64,000 bases of DNA from an uncultured Rhodopila sp. (GCA_903851415.1 CAINOE010000086.1:62001-126000), one strand, 5' to 3'. Counted from the stretch's first letter, positions 34,528 through 43,960 are shown. Notes: generated from the sequence alone by a model not told the origin. A program made the numbers and translations.

Positions 34528-34692
34528 TAGAGCATTTTCAGGCTGACCGGAATCGTGGCGATGAGCTTGTTCGTCATGGCCCGGCTTGTCCGGGCCACCT
34601 ATCGCGGCAGTGTGCTGGCATAGGTGGCCCGGACAAGCCGGGCCGCGACGGTGTGGCAGCGTCCGCCGCCTTTCCAGCCTGAACACGCTCTA
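34528..34692. mobile_element. MITE-like composite element with terminal inverted repeats
   Basis: About 165 bases bounded by TAGAGCATTTTCAGGCTG (34528-34545) and the reverse complement of TAGAGCGTGTTCAGGCTG (34675-34692); 16 of 18 positions match. Inside is a near-identical copy of the double-hairpin repeat also found at 7321-7403 (palindromes at about 34578-34597 and 34626-34644). No reading frame; size and termini fit a non-autonomous miniature transposon. Confidence 0.6.
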
Positions 34693-34716
34693 ACGGCGCC
34701 TGTGCAAGCCCCGGTA

Positions 34717-36051
34717 TCAGACCGGCAGGCGGATGCGGGCGCGCAGCCCGCCGAGCGGACTGTCCTCCAGGACGATCTCTCCGCCATGCGCACGGACGAT
34801 GTCACGGGCGATCGTCAGTCCCAGCCCGGTGCCCCCTGCCGCACCGCTCTCGAACGGCCGGAACACACTCTCCCGCCGATCGGCCGGGATCCCCGGACCA
34901 TCGTCATCGACGGTAACCAACACCGAGCGTCCCTGCGCCGATGCCGACAGCGCGACGCGGTGGGCATGGCGGCGGGCATTGTCCACCAGGTTGGTCACCG
35001 CGCGCCGGACCGCATCGGCACGCAGCTTCAGCGTCAGGTCCGGCGGCACGTCGAGGTCCAGCTCCGCCCCCGCCCGCCGGGCGCCGGCCGCGACTTCCTC
35101 AAGGATGCAGCACAGGTTGACCGGCATCGCCTGCTCGGTCTTCTCGCCCCGGGCGAACGCCAGATAGCCGCCGATCATGCGCTCCATTTCGTCCACGTCG
35201 GCGGCCATCTCGGCGATGTCCTGGCGCAGATCTTCCGTTGGAGGCAGCATCGCCAACGCCAGCCGCAGCCGGGTCAAGGGCGTGCGCAGGTCATGCGACA
35301 CGCCCGCCAGCATTTCGGTCCGCTGCGCCAGGAAGCGCCGGATGCGCTCCTGCATCTTGTTGAACGCCGCGGCAGCCTGCCGCACCTCGGCGGCGCCCTC
35401 AGGCCGGATCGGCGGCACCTCCCGCCCCATGCCGAACGCCTCGGCCGAGCGGGCCAGCCGGCGGATGGCGCGCACCTGGTTGCGCATGAACAGCGCGGCG
35501 ATGACGAACAGCAGCAGCGCCGAACCCACCAGCCAGCCGACGAACAGGAACAGCGTTCCGATGGCCAGCCGCTTGCGCGGCGCCGAGACATCCAGCACCC
35601 CCTCCGGCAATTGCAGCCGGATCAGCACCGATTGCGGGTCGGAGGTCCAGTCCATGGTGAACGGCGCATTGAATTTCTCGGTCAGCGCCGCCGCCAGGTC
35701 GTCATCCATCGGCCCCAGTACGTTCTTCCATTTCCGCCCTTCGAGGACGGCGCCAGGCTCCATTTTGATATCGAGCGTGAACTGGCGCCGGGCCATGTCC
35801 AGCACCCAGTCGCGGCCCTGGGCGGTGGGCGCCTGCTGCATCAGCTCGACGGTGTAGGCGATCTCCCCGGCGATGGCGCTGGACAGGCGCCGCGACACGA
35901 TCCCCAGATGACTGCCGTAGAACATTTGCAGCGCGATCGCCTGCACCAGTACCAGCGGCACCAGCATGATCAGCAGCGTGCGCCCGAGCAGCGATGTCGG
36001 CAGGAACTGTTTGATCCGGGCCTCGAATGGCAGACCGATGTGCATCCGCAT
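34717..36051 (-). CDS. EnvZ-like sensor histidine kinase
   Basis: 444 residues with two membrane helices (about 23-45 and 162-188) flanking a periplasmic sensor domain, a HAMP linker, HisKA with phospho-acceptor His253 (AGVSHDLRTPLTRL) and a HATPase domain with NLVDNARRHA, DDDGPGIP and GTGLGLTIARDIVRAHGG. Partner of the OmpR-type regulator upstream, whose stop is three bases before this start. The sensed signal is unknown. Third gene of a MarR-OmpR-kinase operon. Confidence 0.93.
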   Translation of the reverse strand: MRMHIGLPFEARIKQFLPTSLLGRTLLIMLVPLVLVQAIALQMFYGSHLGIVSRRLSSAIAGEIAYTVELMQQAPTAQGRDWVLDMARRQFTLDIKMEPGAVLEGRKWKNVLGPMDDDLAAALTEKFNAPFTMDWTSDPQSVLIRLQLPEGVLDVSAPRKRLAIGTLFLFVGWLVGSALLLFVIAALFMRNQVRAIRRLARSAEAFGMGREVPPIRPEGAAEVRQAAAAFNKMQERIRRFLAQRTEMLAGVSHDLRTPLTRLRLALAMLPPTEDLRQDIAEMAADVDEMERMIGGYLAFARGEKTEQAMPVNLCCILEEVAAGARRAGAELDLDVPPDLTLKLRADAVRRAVTNLVDNARRHAHRVALSASAQGRSVLVTVDDDGPGIPADRRESVFRPFESGAAGGTGLGLTIARDIVRAHGGEIVLEDSPLGGLRARIRLPV

Positions 36052-36054
36052 GCG

Positions 36055-36753
36055 TCAGACGCCCGGCTTCAGGATATAGCCCCGCCCGCGCACCGTATGC
36101 AGGAACCGGGGCTCGCGCGGATCGGCCTCGATCTTGCGCCGCAGGCGGACCACCTGCACGTCGATCGCGCGTTCCCCGGCATCGTCCATGCCCAGCGCCT
36201 CGGCGATCTCCTCGCGCGACAGCACTTCATTCGGCTTGCGCGCGAGCGCCGTCAGCAGCGCCGCTTCGCCGCCGGTCAGCCGGATTGGACCTTCGGCATC
36301 GCGCAGCTCGCCGCGTTCGACATCGAACTCCGCCCCGCCGATGCGCACGGCAGCGAGCGGGGCGTCCGGCGGCGGCGGAGGTGGCGCGCGGCGCAGCAAC
36401 GCGCGGATGCGCAGCACCAGTTCCCGCGGCTCGAACGGCTTGCCGAGGTAGTCGTCGGCTCCGGCCTCGAAGCCGGCGATCCTGTCTTCGGGCGCGCCCC
36501 GCGCGGTAAGCATCAGGATTGGCAGGTCCTGGGTCTCCCGGCGCAGCGATTCGGTGAGTTCCAATCCGTTTTCCCCCGGCATCATCACGTCCAGCACCAA
36601 CAGGTCGGGATTGATCGAGCGCAGCTTGGAGCGGGCCTCGGCGGCGTCGGCCGCCGCGGTGACGCGGAAGCCCTCTCCCGCCAGATAGCGTGCCAGACGT
36701 TCCCGCAGCCGCGGATCGTCTTCGACGACAAGAATATGGCATTCGTCGGCCAT
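36055..36753 (-). CDS. OmpR-family response regulator (PetR-like)
   Basis: 232 residues. The receiver domain has acidic residues EDD at 11-13, phospho-acceptor Asp55 (LLVLDVMMPG), and the Lys of GKPFEPREL; after a Pro-rich linker comes an OmpR winged helix ending TVRGRGYILKP. Lies between a MarR-type gene and the histidine kinase, an order matching petP-petR of Rhodobacter and relatives, where PetR is essential and affects photosynthesis/respiration genes. Symbol not assigned because equivalence is inferred from order only. Confidence 0.92.
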   Translation of the reverse strand: MADECHILVVEDDPRLRERLARYLAGEGFRVTAAADAAEARSKLRSINPDLLVLDVMMPGENGLELTESLRRETQDLPILMLTARGAPEDRIAGFEAGADDYLGKPFEPRELVLRIRALLRRAPPPPPPDAPLAAVRIGGAEFDVERGELRDAEGPIRLTGGEAALLTALARKPNEVLSREEIAEALGMDDAGERAIDVQVVRLRRKIEADPREPRFLHTVRGRGYILKPGV

Positions 36754-36770
36754 GACGTATGGGTATCCTT

Positions 36771-37319
36771 TTAGGCGTCCTCGGGCGACCCGGTCCCGTC
36801 GATGTAGTCCCGTGCGCCCTTGTCCATCATAGCACGCATGAGCGTGCGAAATCCCTGCACCCCCAGCGGACCTGCTGCACGGTAGGCTTGCACCAATTTC
36901 TCCCGCTGGCTGTCGAACAGCCGGCGCTCAAGCGCCTGGCCCGCTTCCGTGAGGGTCAGCAGGCGCAGACGGCGATCCTCGAAGCCCGGAGCCTGGGCGA
37001 CGTAACCCTGATCGACCAGGGCATTCAGCACGCGGGCGAGGGATTGCTTGGTGATGCGGAGGATGGCCAGCAGCCCTGACACGGTGATGCCGGGGTTGCG
37101 GCCGATAAAGTGCAGGGCGCGATGGTGCGCGCGGCCAAGCTCGAGTTCCTCCAGTACCTTGTCGGCGACAGTGGTGAAATCGCGGTAGGCGAAGAACAGC
37201 AGATCCTGCGCCAGCCGCATCTCGGGATCGCCGACATCGACAACCGGGGACGGCGGCGGCAGTTTTGGCGGCGGCACGAAGCGGTCGGCTTTGGGTTCCC
37301 GGGGCGTGGATTTCAGCAT
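36771..37319 (-). CDS. MarR-family regulator (PetP-like)
   Basis: 182 residues. A Pro-rich N-terminal tail (PPPKLPPPSPVVDV) precedes the MarR domain with helix-turn-helix GITVSGLLAILRITKQSLARVLNALVDQGYV and the wing FEDRRLRLLTLTEAG. The tail plus domain order agrees with PetP of Rhodobacter. First gene of the operon, divergent from ilvE over a 101-base region. Seventeen bases separate its stop from the regulator gene. Confidence 0.88.
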   Translation of the reverse strand: MLKSTPREPKADRFVPPPKLPPPSPVVDVGDPEMRLAQDLLFFAYRDFTTVADKVLEELELGRAHHRALHFIGRNPGITVSGLLAILRITKQSLARVLNALVDQGYVAQAPGFEDRRLRLLTLTEAGQALERRLFDSQREKLVQAYRAAGPLGVQGFRTLMRAMMDKGARDYIDGTGSPEDA

Positions 37320-37420
37320 GCCTGATATTCGATCCCAAATAGGTCAGCAGTATTGACTGAATTGCCGCGATGTTTTAGGTCTGGGGCACGGTACGCAAGA
37401 AAATTACGGAGTAGACGGCC

Positions 37421-38320
37421 ATGGCGCTTCTTCCTTTCGACGACCGAGACGGATCGATCTGGTTGGACGGTTCCCTGGTGCCCTGGCGCGACGCCAGGCT
37501 GCATGTCCTGTCACACGGCCTTCACTATGCCAGCGCCGTGTTCGAAGGGGAACGTGCATACGCAAGTAATATTTTCCGGCTGCGGGATCATACCAGGCGT
37601 CTGATCGGCTCCGGCCGCCTGCTGAGCTTCAACATCCCCTTCACGGAAGACCAGATCGATGCCGCATGCGCGGCGGTGCTGCGGGCGAACGGCCTGACTG
37701 ACGGTTATGTGCGGCCGATTGCCTGGCGCGGGTCGGAGCAATTGGCGGTGTCCGCGACGGGTACCTCGATCCATCTGGCGATCGCCGCCTGGCCATGGCC
37801 GAGCTATTTCGGGACGGAACGGATGCAGGGCATCCGTGTCGGTCAGGCGGAGTGGCGGCGGCCGCCGCCGGAGACTGCTCCGGTCAGGGCGAAAGCGTCC
37901 GGACTCTATGTCATTGCCTCGCTGGCCAAGGTGAAGGCGGAGCAGGAGGGATATTCCGACGCGCTGATGCTGGATTGGCGCGGGCTGGTGGCGGAGACGA
38001 CCGGGGCGAACATCTTCTTTGTGATGAACGGCGAACTGCATACGCCGGTGCCGGACTGCTTCCTGGACGGAATCACGCGCCGCACGGTGATCAGCCTGGC
38101 GAAGCGGAACCAAATGAAGGTGATTGAACGCCACATCGATCCGTCCGAACTCGCCAACGCCACGGAGGTGTTCCTGGCCGGCACCGCGGCCGAGGTGACG
38201 GCGGTGCGGGAGATCGGGCCGCATCGGTTCACCCCGGGGGCGATCACCGAGACGCTGATGAAGGATTACGACCGGCTGGTGCAGCAGTCGCCCGAGGAGG
38301 TCGCGCGCGTCGTGGCCTGA
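37421..38320 (+). CDS. ilvE: Branched-chain amino-acid aminotransferase (PLP fold type IV)
   Basis: 299 residues. Fold type IV features: LHYASAVFEGERAY, the PLP-lysine segment in RAKASGLYVIASLAK, and VAETTGANIFFV with the Glu that contacts the cofactor. Catalyses the last step of Leu/Ile/Val synthesis, linking to ilvB, ilvH and ilvC 12-18 kb downstream. A D-amino-acid aminotransferase is an alternative, but the WRGSEQLAV region is of the IlvE type. Divergent from the petP-like gene. Confidence 0.9.
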   Translation: MALLPFDDRDGSIWLDGSLVPWRDARLHVLSHGLHYASAVFEGERAYASNIFRLRDHTRRLIGSGRLLSFNIPFTEDQIDAACAAVLRANGLTDGYVRPIAWRGSEQLAVSATGTSIHLAIAAWPWPSYFGTERMQGIRVGQAEWRRPPPETAPVRAKASGLYVIASLAKVKAEQEGYSDALMLDWRGLVAETTGANIFFVMNGELHTPVPDCFLDGITRRTVISLAKRNQMKVIERHIDPSELANATEVFLAGTAAEVTAVREIGPHRFTPGAITETLMKDYDRLVQQSPEEVARVVA

Positions 38321-38423
38321 TCGCGTCATTATCCGGCGCGGCGGGGCCTCGCATTTATCATTTATTAACGAATTGCCGGTAGTCCTGGGGGCACCCCGCT
38401 TCCAGCCGCCAGGATATGAGCCG

Positions 38424-39455
38424 ATGAATGGTCCGCCGATCGAAGATCCCTCCGACATCCGCAAGTGGGCGGCCCGCGCGTGGCTGGAGATGGAGAGCGC
38501 GGGGGTGCTGCCGACACCGCGCAATTTCGATCTCTGGTTCAGCCATGTCAGCGGCGCCAATCCCGAGCTCAGCCGCCAGATCGGGGAGATCCTGGCGAGG
38601 CAGCCGGTGATCTCTGCTGCAAGCCTGGAGGATCTGCATGCCATCTCCGGCAGTCCCGACGATGCCATGGATCAGGTGGCAGATCGGGCGGAGGCCATTC
38701 AGCAGGCGGCTCAGCTTTTCGTAACTCAACTGGCCGGCAACGGCGAACAGTTGCGGCAGTATGGCAACACCCTGTCGCTCTGGTCCGATCGCCTGAGCCA
38801 GGACCGGACGCTGGAGACGCTGTTGCAGGCTGTTTCCAGTGTCCTGACCGAGACGGCGCGGGCGAGCGAGCGAAACCGGGCTTTGGAACAGCAGCTTTCC
38901 GCTTCGACCGCGCGGATCACGCGGCTCAAGGACAGCATCGCGGAACTGAAGCGGGAGGCGACGGTCGACGTCCTGACCGGTCTGTGCAACCGCAAGGCTT
39001 TCACCGCCAGGCTGCGGAAAGCCCTGGCCGAGGCGAAGGCGGACGGCAGTCCGGTTTCATTGCTGATGATCGACGTGGACCATTTCAAGCGCGTGAACGA
39101 TACCTACGGGCACCCGACCGGGGACCTGTTTCTGCGCCTGATCGGCCGGGTGTTGGCCGAGAGCATCAAGGGCCGCGATATCTCCGCGCGGTACGGCGGC
39201 GAGGAATTCGCCGTGCTGCTGGTCAAGGCGAATCTGAAGGCCGGAACGACCGTCGCGAACGAAATCCGCCTTCTGCTCGAGAAGAAGCAGATCATCCGGA
39301 GCAAGGCAGATGACCAGCCGATCGGCGTGACCGTGTCGATCGGGGTCGCGCAGTTCCGAACCACCGAGACGGCCGCATCCTTGATCGACCGGGCGGACGT
39401 CGCGCTGTACCAGGCCAAGGCGCTTGGCCGCAACCGGGTCTGCGCCGCGCAATAG
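38424..39455 (+). CDS. GGDEF-domain diguanylate cyclase, soluble
   Basis: 343 residues from ATG 38424. The N-terminal half (about 1-165) is helical with a coiled coil (ASERNRALEQQLSASTARITRLKDSIAELKREA); the C-terminal half is a complete GGDEF domain with YGGEEF as the active site. The inhibitory site, normally RxxD nine residues upstream, reads KGRD, so product inhibition may be weak. Makes cyclic-di-GMP in the cytoplasm. No membrane helix. The N-terminal region resembles that of other alphaproteobacterial soluble cyclases. Confidence 0.92.
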   Translation: MNGPPIEDPSDIRKWAARAWLEMESAGVLPTPRNFDLWFSHVSGANPELSRQIGEILARQPVISAASLEDLHAISGSPDDAMDQVADRAEAIQQAAQLFVTQLAGNGEQLRQYGNTLSLWSDRLSQDRTLETLLQAVSSVLTETARASERNRALEQQLSASTARITRLKDSIAELKREATVDVLTGLCNRKAFTARLRKALAEAKADGSPVSLLMIDVDHFKRVNDTYGHPTGDLFLRLIGRVLAESIKGRDISARYGGEEFAVLLVKANLKAGTTVANEIRLLLEKKQIIRSKADDQPIGVTVSIGVAQFRTTETAASLIDRADVALYQAKALGRNRVCAAQ

Positions 39456-39565
39456 ACCGGACTGCGGCGCGGGCTTGCGGGGGCGCGCGCGGGTGTCGCG
39501 TGCGGGGTTGCCTCTCCGCGCCGGCGATGACAGCTTGCCGCCCGCACCAGACGGGAGAAAGCCGC

Positions 39566-40879
39566 GTGACCGATACCGACGTTCTGATTATCGGCGCCGG
39601 ATTGGCAGGACTCGGCGCGGCGGCGGCGTTGCGCGACCGCGGTCGGCCGGCGGTCGTGCTGGAAGCGTCCGGCCGTGTCGGCGGCCGGGCCTGGACGGCG
39701 TATCCTGAAGCCTTCGGCGGCGTCTGGTTCGACATGGGCGCGGTCTGGTTCCACGACGCCGAACGCAATCCCCTGGTCGCAATTGCCCGGGCCGCGGGCG
39801 ATGGGCTGATACGGTCGGACGAACTGCGCCAGACCCGGATGTTTGTCGGCAACCGCCTCGCGACCGAGGCTGAGTTGGCGGACTACGACGCGGCGTCGCC
39901 GCGCTACGAGGCGATGGCGGAGCGGGTTCTCGCCGCCGAGGGCGATGTGCCGCTGGCCGAGATCGCGCGCCGGCTTCCGGACGACCCGTGGGCGCAGACG
40001 GTCGGGGCCTGGGAGGGTCCGGTGATCTGCGCCGCCGATGCGGAGCGGTTCAGCGCAAGAGACTGGCACCGCAACGCTTTGAACGGCAGCAACCTCGTGC
40101 CGGACGGCGGCGTCGGCGCCTTCGTGGTGCGCCGCCTGGCCGAGGGGCTGGATATCCGCCTGAACACGCCGGTGATCCGGGTGCGCTGGGGCGGCCCGGG
40201 CGGACGCGTCAGTGTGGAAACCGCGCGTGGCGCTTTGTCCGCCGGGGCCTGCATCGTCACGGTTTCGACCGGCGTGCTGGCCTCCGGCACGATTGTGTTC
40301 GACCCGCCGCTGCCGCCGCGGGTCACCGAGGCGGTGCATAACCTGCCCATGGGCCTCGCGATGAAGGTCGCCCTTCGCGCCACCACAGCCGATCGGCTGG
40401 ACCTGCCGATGCATTGCTCGGTGTACCGGGCTGTTACGGAGGACGGTGATGCGCTGACTCCCTTCCAGTGCTGGCCGCTCGGGCGGGATTACGTGCAGGG
40501 CTGGTTCGGCGGGCCTTTGGGCCGCGACCTGGCCCGCGCGGGTGACGCGGCGGCGGTGGACTACGCCCTTGGATGTCTGCGCTCAATGTTCGGTAGCCGG
40601 GCCGATCGGCTGTTCGCCGGCGGTGCGGCGCTGGTGACGCATTGGGAAGACGATCCGTATGTGCGCGGGGCATACTGCTATGCCGTTCCGGGCGCGTCGG
40701 GTGCGCGCGATGCGCTGGCCGAACCGCTGTCCGACGGGCGGCTGATGTTCGCCGGGGAAGCATGTGCGGTGCCATATGCCGGGACGTTGGCGGGCGCCTG
40801 GCTGAGCGGGCAGGCGGCGGCCACGGTGGCGGGGGAGGCGGTTCGGCGGACGTGGTCCGGCACATCCACCCCACCTTGA
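39566..40879 (+). CDS. FAD-dependent amine oxidase (flavin monooxygenase-like)
   Basis: 437 residues from GTG 39566, chosen because GGGAGAAA precedes it and the Rossmann motif begins at once (DVLIIGAGLAGLGAAAALRDRGRPAVVLEASGRVGGRAW). The C-terminal FAD contact LMFAGEACAVPYAGTLAGAWLSGQAAA is also present. Related to monoamine/polyamine oxidases and L-amino-acid oxidases. Close to the Orn/Lys/Arg decarboxylase gene, so a polyamine link is conceivable, but it is on the other strand and separated by the Uma2 relic. Confidence 0.87.
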   Translation: MTDTDVLIIGAGLAGLGAAAALRDRGRPAVVLEASGRVGGRAWTAYPEAFGGVWFDMGAVWFHDAERNPLVAIARAAGDGLIRSDELRQTRMFVGNRLATEAELADYDAASPRYEAMAERVLAAEGDVPLAEIARRLPDDPWAQTVGAWEGPVICAADAERFSARDWHRNALNGSNLVPDGGVGAFVVRRLAEGLDIRLNTPVIRVRWGGPGGRVSVETARGALSAGACIVTVSTGVLASGTIVFDPPLPPRVTEAVHNLPMGLAMKVALRATTADRLDLPMHCSVYRAVTEDGDALTPFQCWPLGRDYVQGWFGGPLGRDLARAGDAAAVDYALGCLRSMFGSRADRLFAGGAALVTHWEDDPYVRGAYCYAVPGASGARDALAEPLSDGRLMFAGEACAVPYAGTLAGAWLSGQAAATVAGEAVRRTWSGTSTPP

Positions 40880-40945
40880 GGATTTTGCCGGGCCCAGGGT
40901 CCAGGGTCATGGGTGTGATAGGTTTCGTCATTCAGGAGGGCGTGG

Positions 40946-41435
40946 ATGGCCGATCCGGCGGCAAAACCCTGGACTGTTGAGCAGTTCTTCGAGTGGCAGA
41001 GCGCGCAGACCGAGCGGTACGAACTGGTGGACGGCTTCCCGGTGCGCATGATGACCGGAGCGCGAAATGTTCACGACGACATCGTGGTGAACCTTTTGGC
41101 CGAATTGCGCGGTCAGTTGCGCGGGAGCGGCTGCCGTCCGTTCACGGGTGACAGCAGTGTCGAGACTTTGCCGGGGCAAATCCGGCGGCCGGATGTTGGG
41201 GTCGATCGCGGACGGCGCGATCCCGATGCTTTCAAGGCCGCGTTGCCGCGGTTGGTGATCATGGGTTCGGCGGGTTGTCGAAGGGCTTGACCGGACGGTG
41301 GCTTTGCCTGCGATCGGGGTGACCCTGCCGCTGACGGAGATTTACGACGGCGTTGTGTTTCCGGCGCGGTCCCGGTTGGTCAGGCGGGATGACGCACCCG
41401 GCTTGCAACCCGATGACGAGGGGCCGGCGAAATAG
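40946..41435 (+). pseudogene. Uma2-family (DUF820) endonuclease-like gene, broken by internal deletion
   Basis: Begins with AGGAGG eight bases before the ATG and encodes MADPAAKPWTVEQFFEWQS...RYELVDGFPVRMMTG, a typical Uma2 start. The frame runs to about 41250 (PRLVIM), then a different frame continues from about 41255-41271 with RVVEGLDRTVALPAIGVTLPLTEIYDGVVF to TAG 41433. The middle of the protein, which carries the nuclease core strands after the PRLV(V)EVLS-type motif, is missing. Left as two pieces in different frames; not functional. The original stop of the first piece is at 41288-41290. Confidence 0.8.
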
Positions 41436-41463
41436 CGGCGGGAGGGTCTCGGGCGGGTTGATC

Positions 41464-43797
41464 CTACCTCGTCACATACGTGAAGATCCGGATCGACCCG
41501 TCCGCCTGTTTCTCCCGGTACAGCCCCTGAATCTCCGTCTCGAACCCGGGAAACAGGTTCGACCCCTGCTCGAACACCTTCAGATACTCGATCATCGGCT
41601 GCGCCCGCTCGTCCAGCCGCTCGCCCGGCACGATTGTTGCGATCCCCGGAGGGTAAACCACCCACAGCGTGGTCGCGATGCGGCCGGACAGTTCCTCCAG
41701 CGGCAGGTAGTCCACGTCGTTCTTCACCAACCGCCGCACAGCCTCCTGCGGGCGCATCGCCAGGGTCGGGAAATGCTGCGGCCGGAACTGCTTGCGCTGC
41801 AGTCCGCTGGTGTCCTTGTCGCGGTAGAACGCATGCATCTGCCGGCACAGGTCGCGCAGCCGCATCCCGGCATACCGGTGCGGCCGGGCGCGGACGAATT
41901 CCGGGATCACCTCCTCCAGCGGCGCGTTGTCGTCGTGCAGCCGCTTGAAGAACACGAGCGCACTGAGCAGCGTCCCCGCCTTGCTGGACTCCACGCCCGG
42001 CGTCAGCAGGAACAGGATGCTGTTGAGGTCGTTCTTCTCCGCCACGATGCGGTTTTCGCGCAGATACTGCGCCAGCACCGGGGCAGGGATGCCGTGCTCG
42101 CTATAGGCTCCGGTCAGGCGATCGAAGCCCGGCGTCAGCAAGGTCAGCTTGTTCGGATCGGTCATCGCATAGCCGGGCGTCACATGCCGGTAGCCATGCC
42201 AGGCCGCACCCGGGGTCAACTGCCAGTAGCGCGGATCGGACGCGAGTTCATCCGTCGGCACATCCTCCCACTTCGTAAGGCCGCCGTTATAATCGACCGC
42301 ATCAGGCACAAACGGATCGAAGAACCAGCGCCGCTCCGGGTCGCTTTCCTTCTGCTCGAACTCGTGCGTGATCGCGCGCAGTTTCTTGCGCAGTTCGATC
42401 CCGAGATGGATCGTGTCGTCCCACAGCACCTCGCCCTGCCGCCCCTTCATCATCTGCGCGCCGACGTCGAGCGAGGCAAACAGCGGATAGAATGGCGATG
42501 TCGAAGCGTGCATCATGAACATCTCGTTGAACCGGCGATGCTCGACCCGGCGGCGCTGGCCGGTGATGTGGGTGTCCTTGATATGGATCTGGCTGGCCTG
42601 GCTGAAGCTGGCGAGCTGTTTGTGCGTCGATTGCGTCGCGATGATGCCGGGATGCTCCGGCCCCAGTCCCTCCAGTCCCATGGCGAAACGGCCGCGGTAG
42701 ATCGGATGGAATTTCATGAAGCCGGCCCAGGCTTCGTCGAACAGGATATAGTCGCACAGCTTCCCGAGCTTCTCGATGATCGTCTGGGCACTGTAGATCG
42801 TGCCGTCATAGCTGCACTGCTCGATAACCGCCGCGCGGAACGGCCGCGGCCGCCGCCAGGCTTCGGGATCGTCTATCAGCGGATGCACGCGGATCTTTTC
42901 CCGGATCAGTTCTTCATCCAAAGCCTCGTAATCGATGGGGCCGATCAGTCCGTGAGCATTACGGTCGGTTTCGAGAAAGACGGGGATGCCGCCGCCGAGA
43001 TACAGAGCGCCGTGGTGCGCGGCCTTGTGGTTGTTGCGATCGAACAGGACCAGGTCGTCCTCGGCCACCAGCGACTGCAAGACGATCTTGTTCGACGAGG
43101 ATGTTCCGTTCAGCACGAAATAGGTCCGCTCCGCGCCGAAGATTTTCGCCGCCTCCTGCTGCGCGGCCAAAGCCGGGCCTTCGTGCGTCAGCAGATCGCC
43201 AAGATCCAGAACGGAATTATCGAGATCGTCGCGGAACACCGCCTCGCCCAGGTGCTGGAAGAAAATGCGGCCGATGGGGCTGCGCGCATAGAAAACGCCG
43301 CCGTTATGGCCGGGGCAGGTCCAAAGCTGGTTGCCTTCCTCGGCGTAGTCCACCAGCGCGCCGAAGAACGGCGTTTTCAGTGTTTCAGCGTATTGGCGCA
43401 GCCGGCTGATCAGGTTCTTGGCGATGAAGTCGGGGGTTTCCTCCGCCAGGAAGACGTAGCCGTCGGCCTCCCGCAGCACGTCCACCGGAATGTCTTCCAG
43501 CCGGTGCCGGCGCACCAGGATGATGATCGGCATGTCCAGGCCGCGTTTGCGGATCAGCGTGACCAGACCGCCCATCTTGCCCTGCGGCCCGCGCTTGCCC
43601 CAGTCCAGCAGCACGCATCCGACGGCGGCATCCGTCTGGATCACCAGCTCCGCATCATCGACTTTGCGCGCCTTCATGACGCCATAGCCGTCGCGTTCGA
43701 TCTCGTCGGCGATTTCCTGCAGCCTCTGGCCTTCCAGATCGGCCGGGTCGAAGGCCGGAGCGCAGATCAGAAACTTGAAATGGCGGGAGTATTCCAT
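41464..43797 (-). CDS. Orn/Lys/Arg decarboxylase (fold-type I, PLP)
   Basis: 777 residues with an N-terminal wing/receiver-like domain (about 1-130), the PLP domain with Lys in the motif QSTHKQLASFSQ (about residue 390), and the C-terminal domain with GVESSKAG. Matches the large bacterial inducible-type decarboxylases (AdiA/LdcA/SpeC/F-like); which amino acid is used cannot be told. Acts in acid resistance or polyamine synthesis, in the cytoplasm. Without an antiporter gene next to it, a role in polyamine formation is more likely than a classical acid-resistance pair. Confidence 0.9.
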   Translation of the reverse strand: MEYSRHFKFLICAPAFDPADLEGQRLQEIADEIERDGYGVMKARKVDDAELVIQTDAAVGCVLLDWGKRGPQGKMGGLVTLIRKRGLDMPIIILVRRHRLEDIPVDVLREADGYVFLAEETPDFIAKNLISRLRQYAETLKTPFFGALVDYAEEGNQLWTCPGHNGGVFYARSPIGRIFFQHLGEAVFRDDLDNSVLDLGDLLTHEGPALAAQQEAAKIFGAERTYFVLNGTSSSNKIVLQSLVAEDDLVLFDRNNHKAAHHGALYLGGGIPVFLETDRNAHGLIGPIDYEALDEELIREKIRVHPLIDDPEAWRRPRPFRAAVIEQCSYDGTIYSAQTIIEKLGKLCDYILFDEAWAGFMKFHPIYRGRFAMGLEGLGPEHPGIIATQSTHKQLASFSQASQIHIKDTHITGQRRRVEHRRFNEMFMMHASTSPFYPLFASLDVGAQMMKGRQGEVLWDDTIHLGIELRKKLRAITHEFEQKESDPERRWFFDPFVPDAVDYNGGLTKWEDVPTDELASDPRYWQLTPGAAWHGYRHVTPGYAMTDPNKLTLLTPGFDRLTGAYSEHGIPAPVLAQYLRENRIVAEKNDLNSILFLLTPGVESSKAGTLLSALVFFKRLHDDNAPLEEVIPEFVRARPHRYAGMRLRDLCRQMHAFYRDKDTSGLQRKQFRPQHFPTLAMRPQEAVRRLVKNDVDYLPLEELSGRIATTLWVVYPPGIATIVPGERLDERAQPMIEYLKVFEQGSNLFPGFETEIQGLYREKQADGSIRIFTYVTR

Positions 43798-43960
43798 GAG
43801 CAGCGCGTCTCCGGCGTGGGCGGTCGCCGCCCTATAGCACCGAAGCGGTTGCGGACGGCAATCCGTTCTCCCGACATCGAAGCTTCATCGGCGGCGGGTT
43901 CGCTCATGGCGGCACGGCGCAAGTCTCGTCAGTGGGGAGTGCCCGCACAGCGTCGGCAGG

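Noticed and set aside
34624-36774. 716-codon plus-strand frame
   Set aside because: Antisense to the histidine kinase and regulator genes, which have all expected motifs.
41464-43797. Naming the decarboxylase adiA or speA
   Set aside because: The family is clear, but substrate (Arg, Lys or Orn) cannot be decided from the motifs visible, so no symbol was given.
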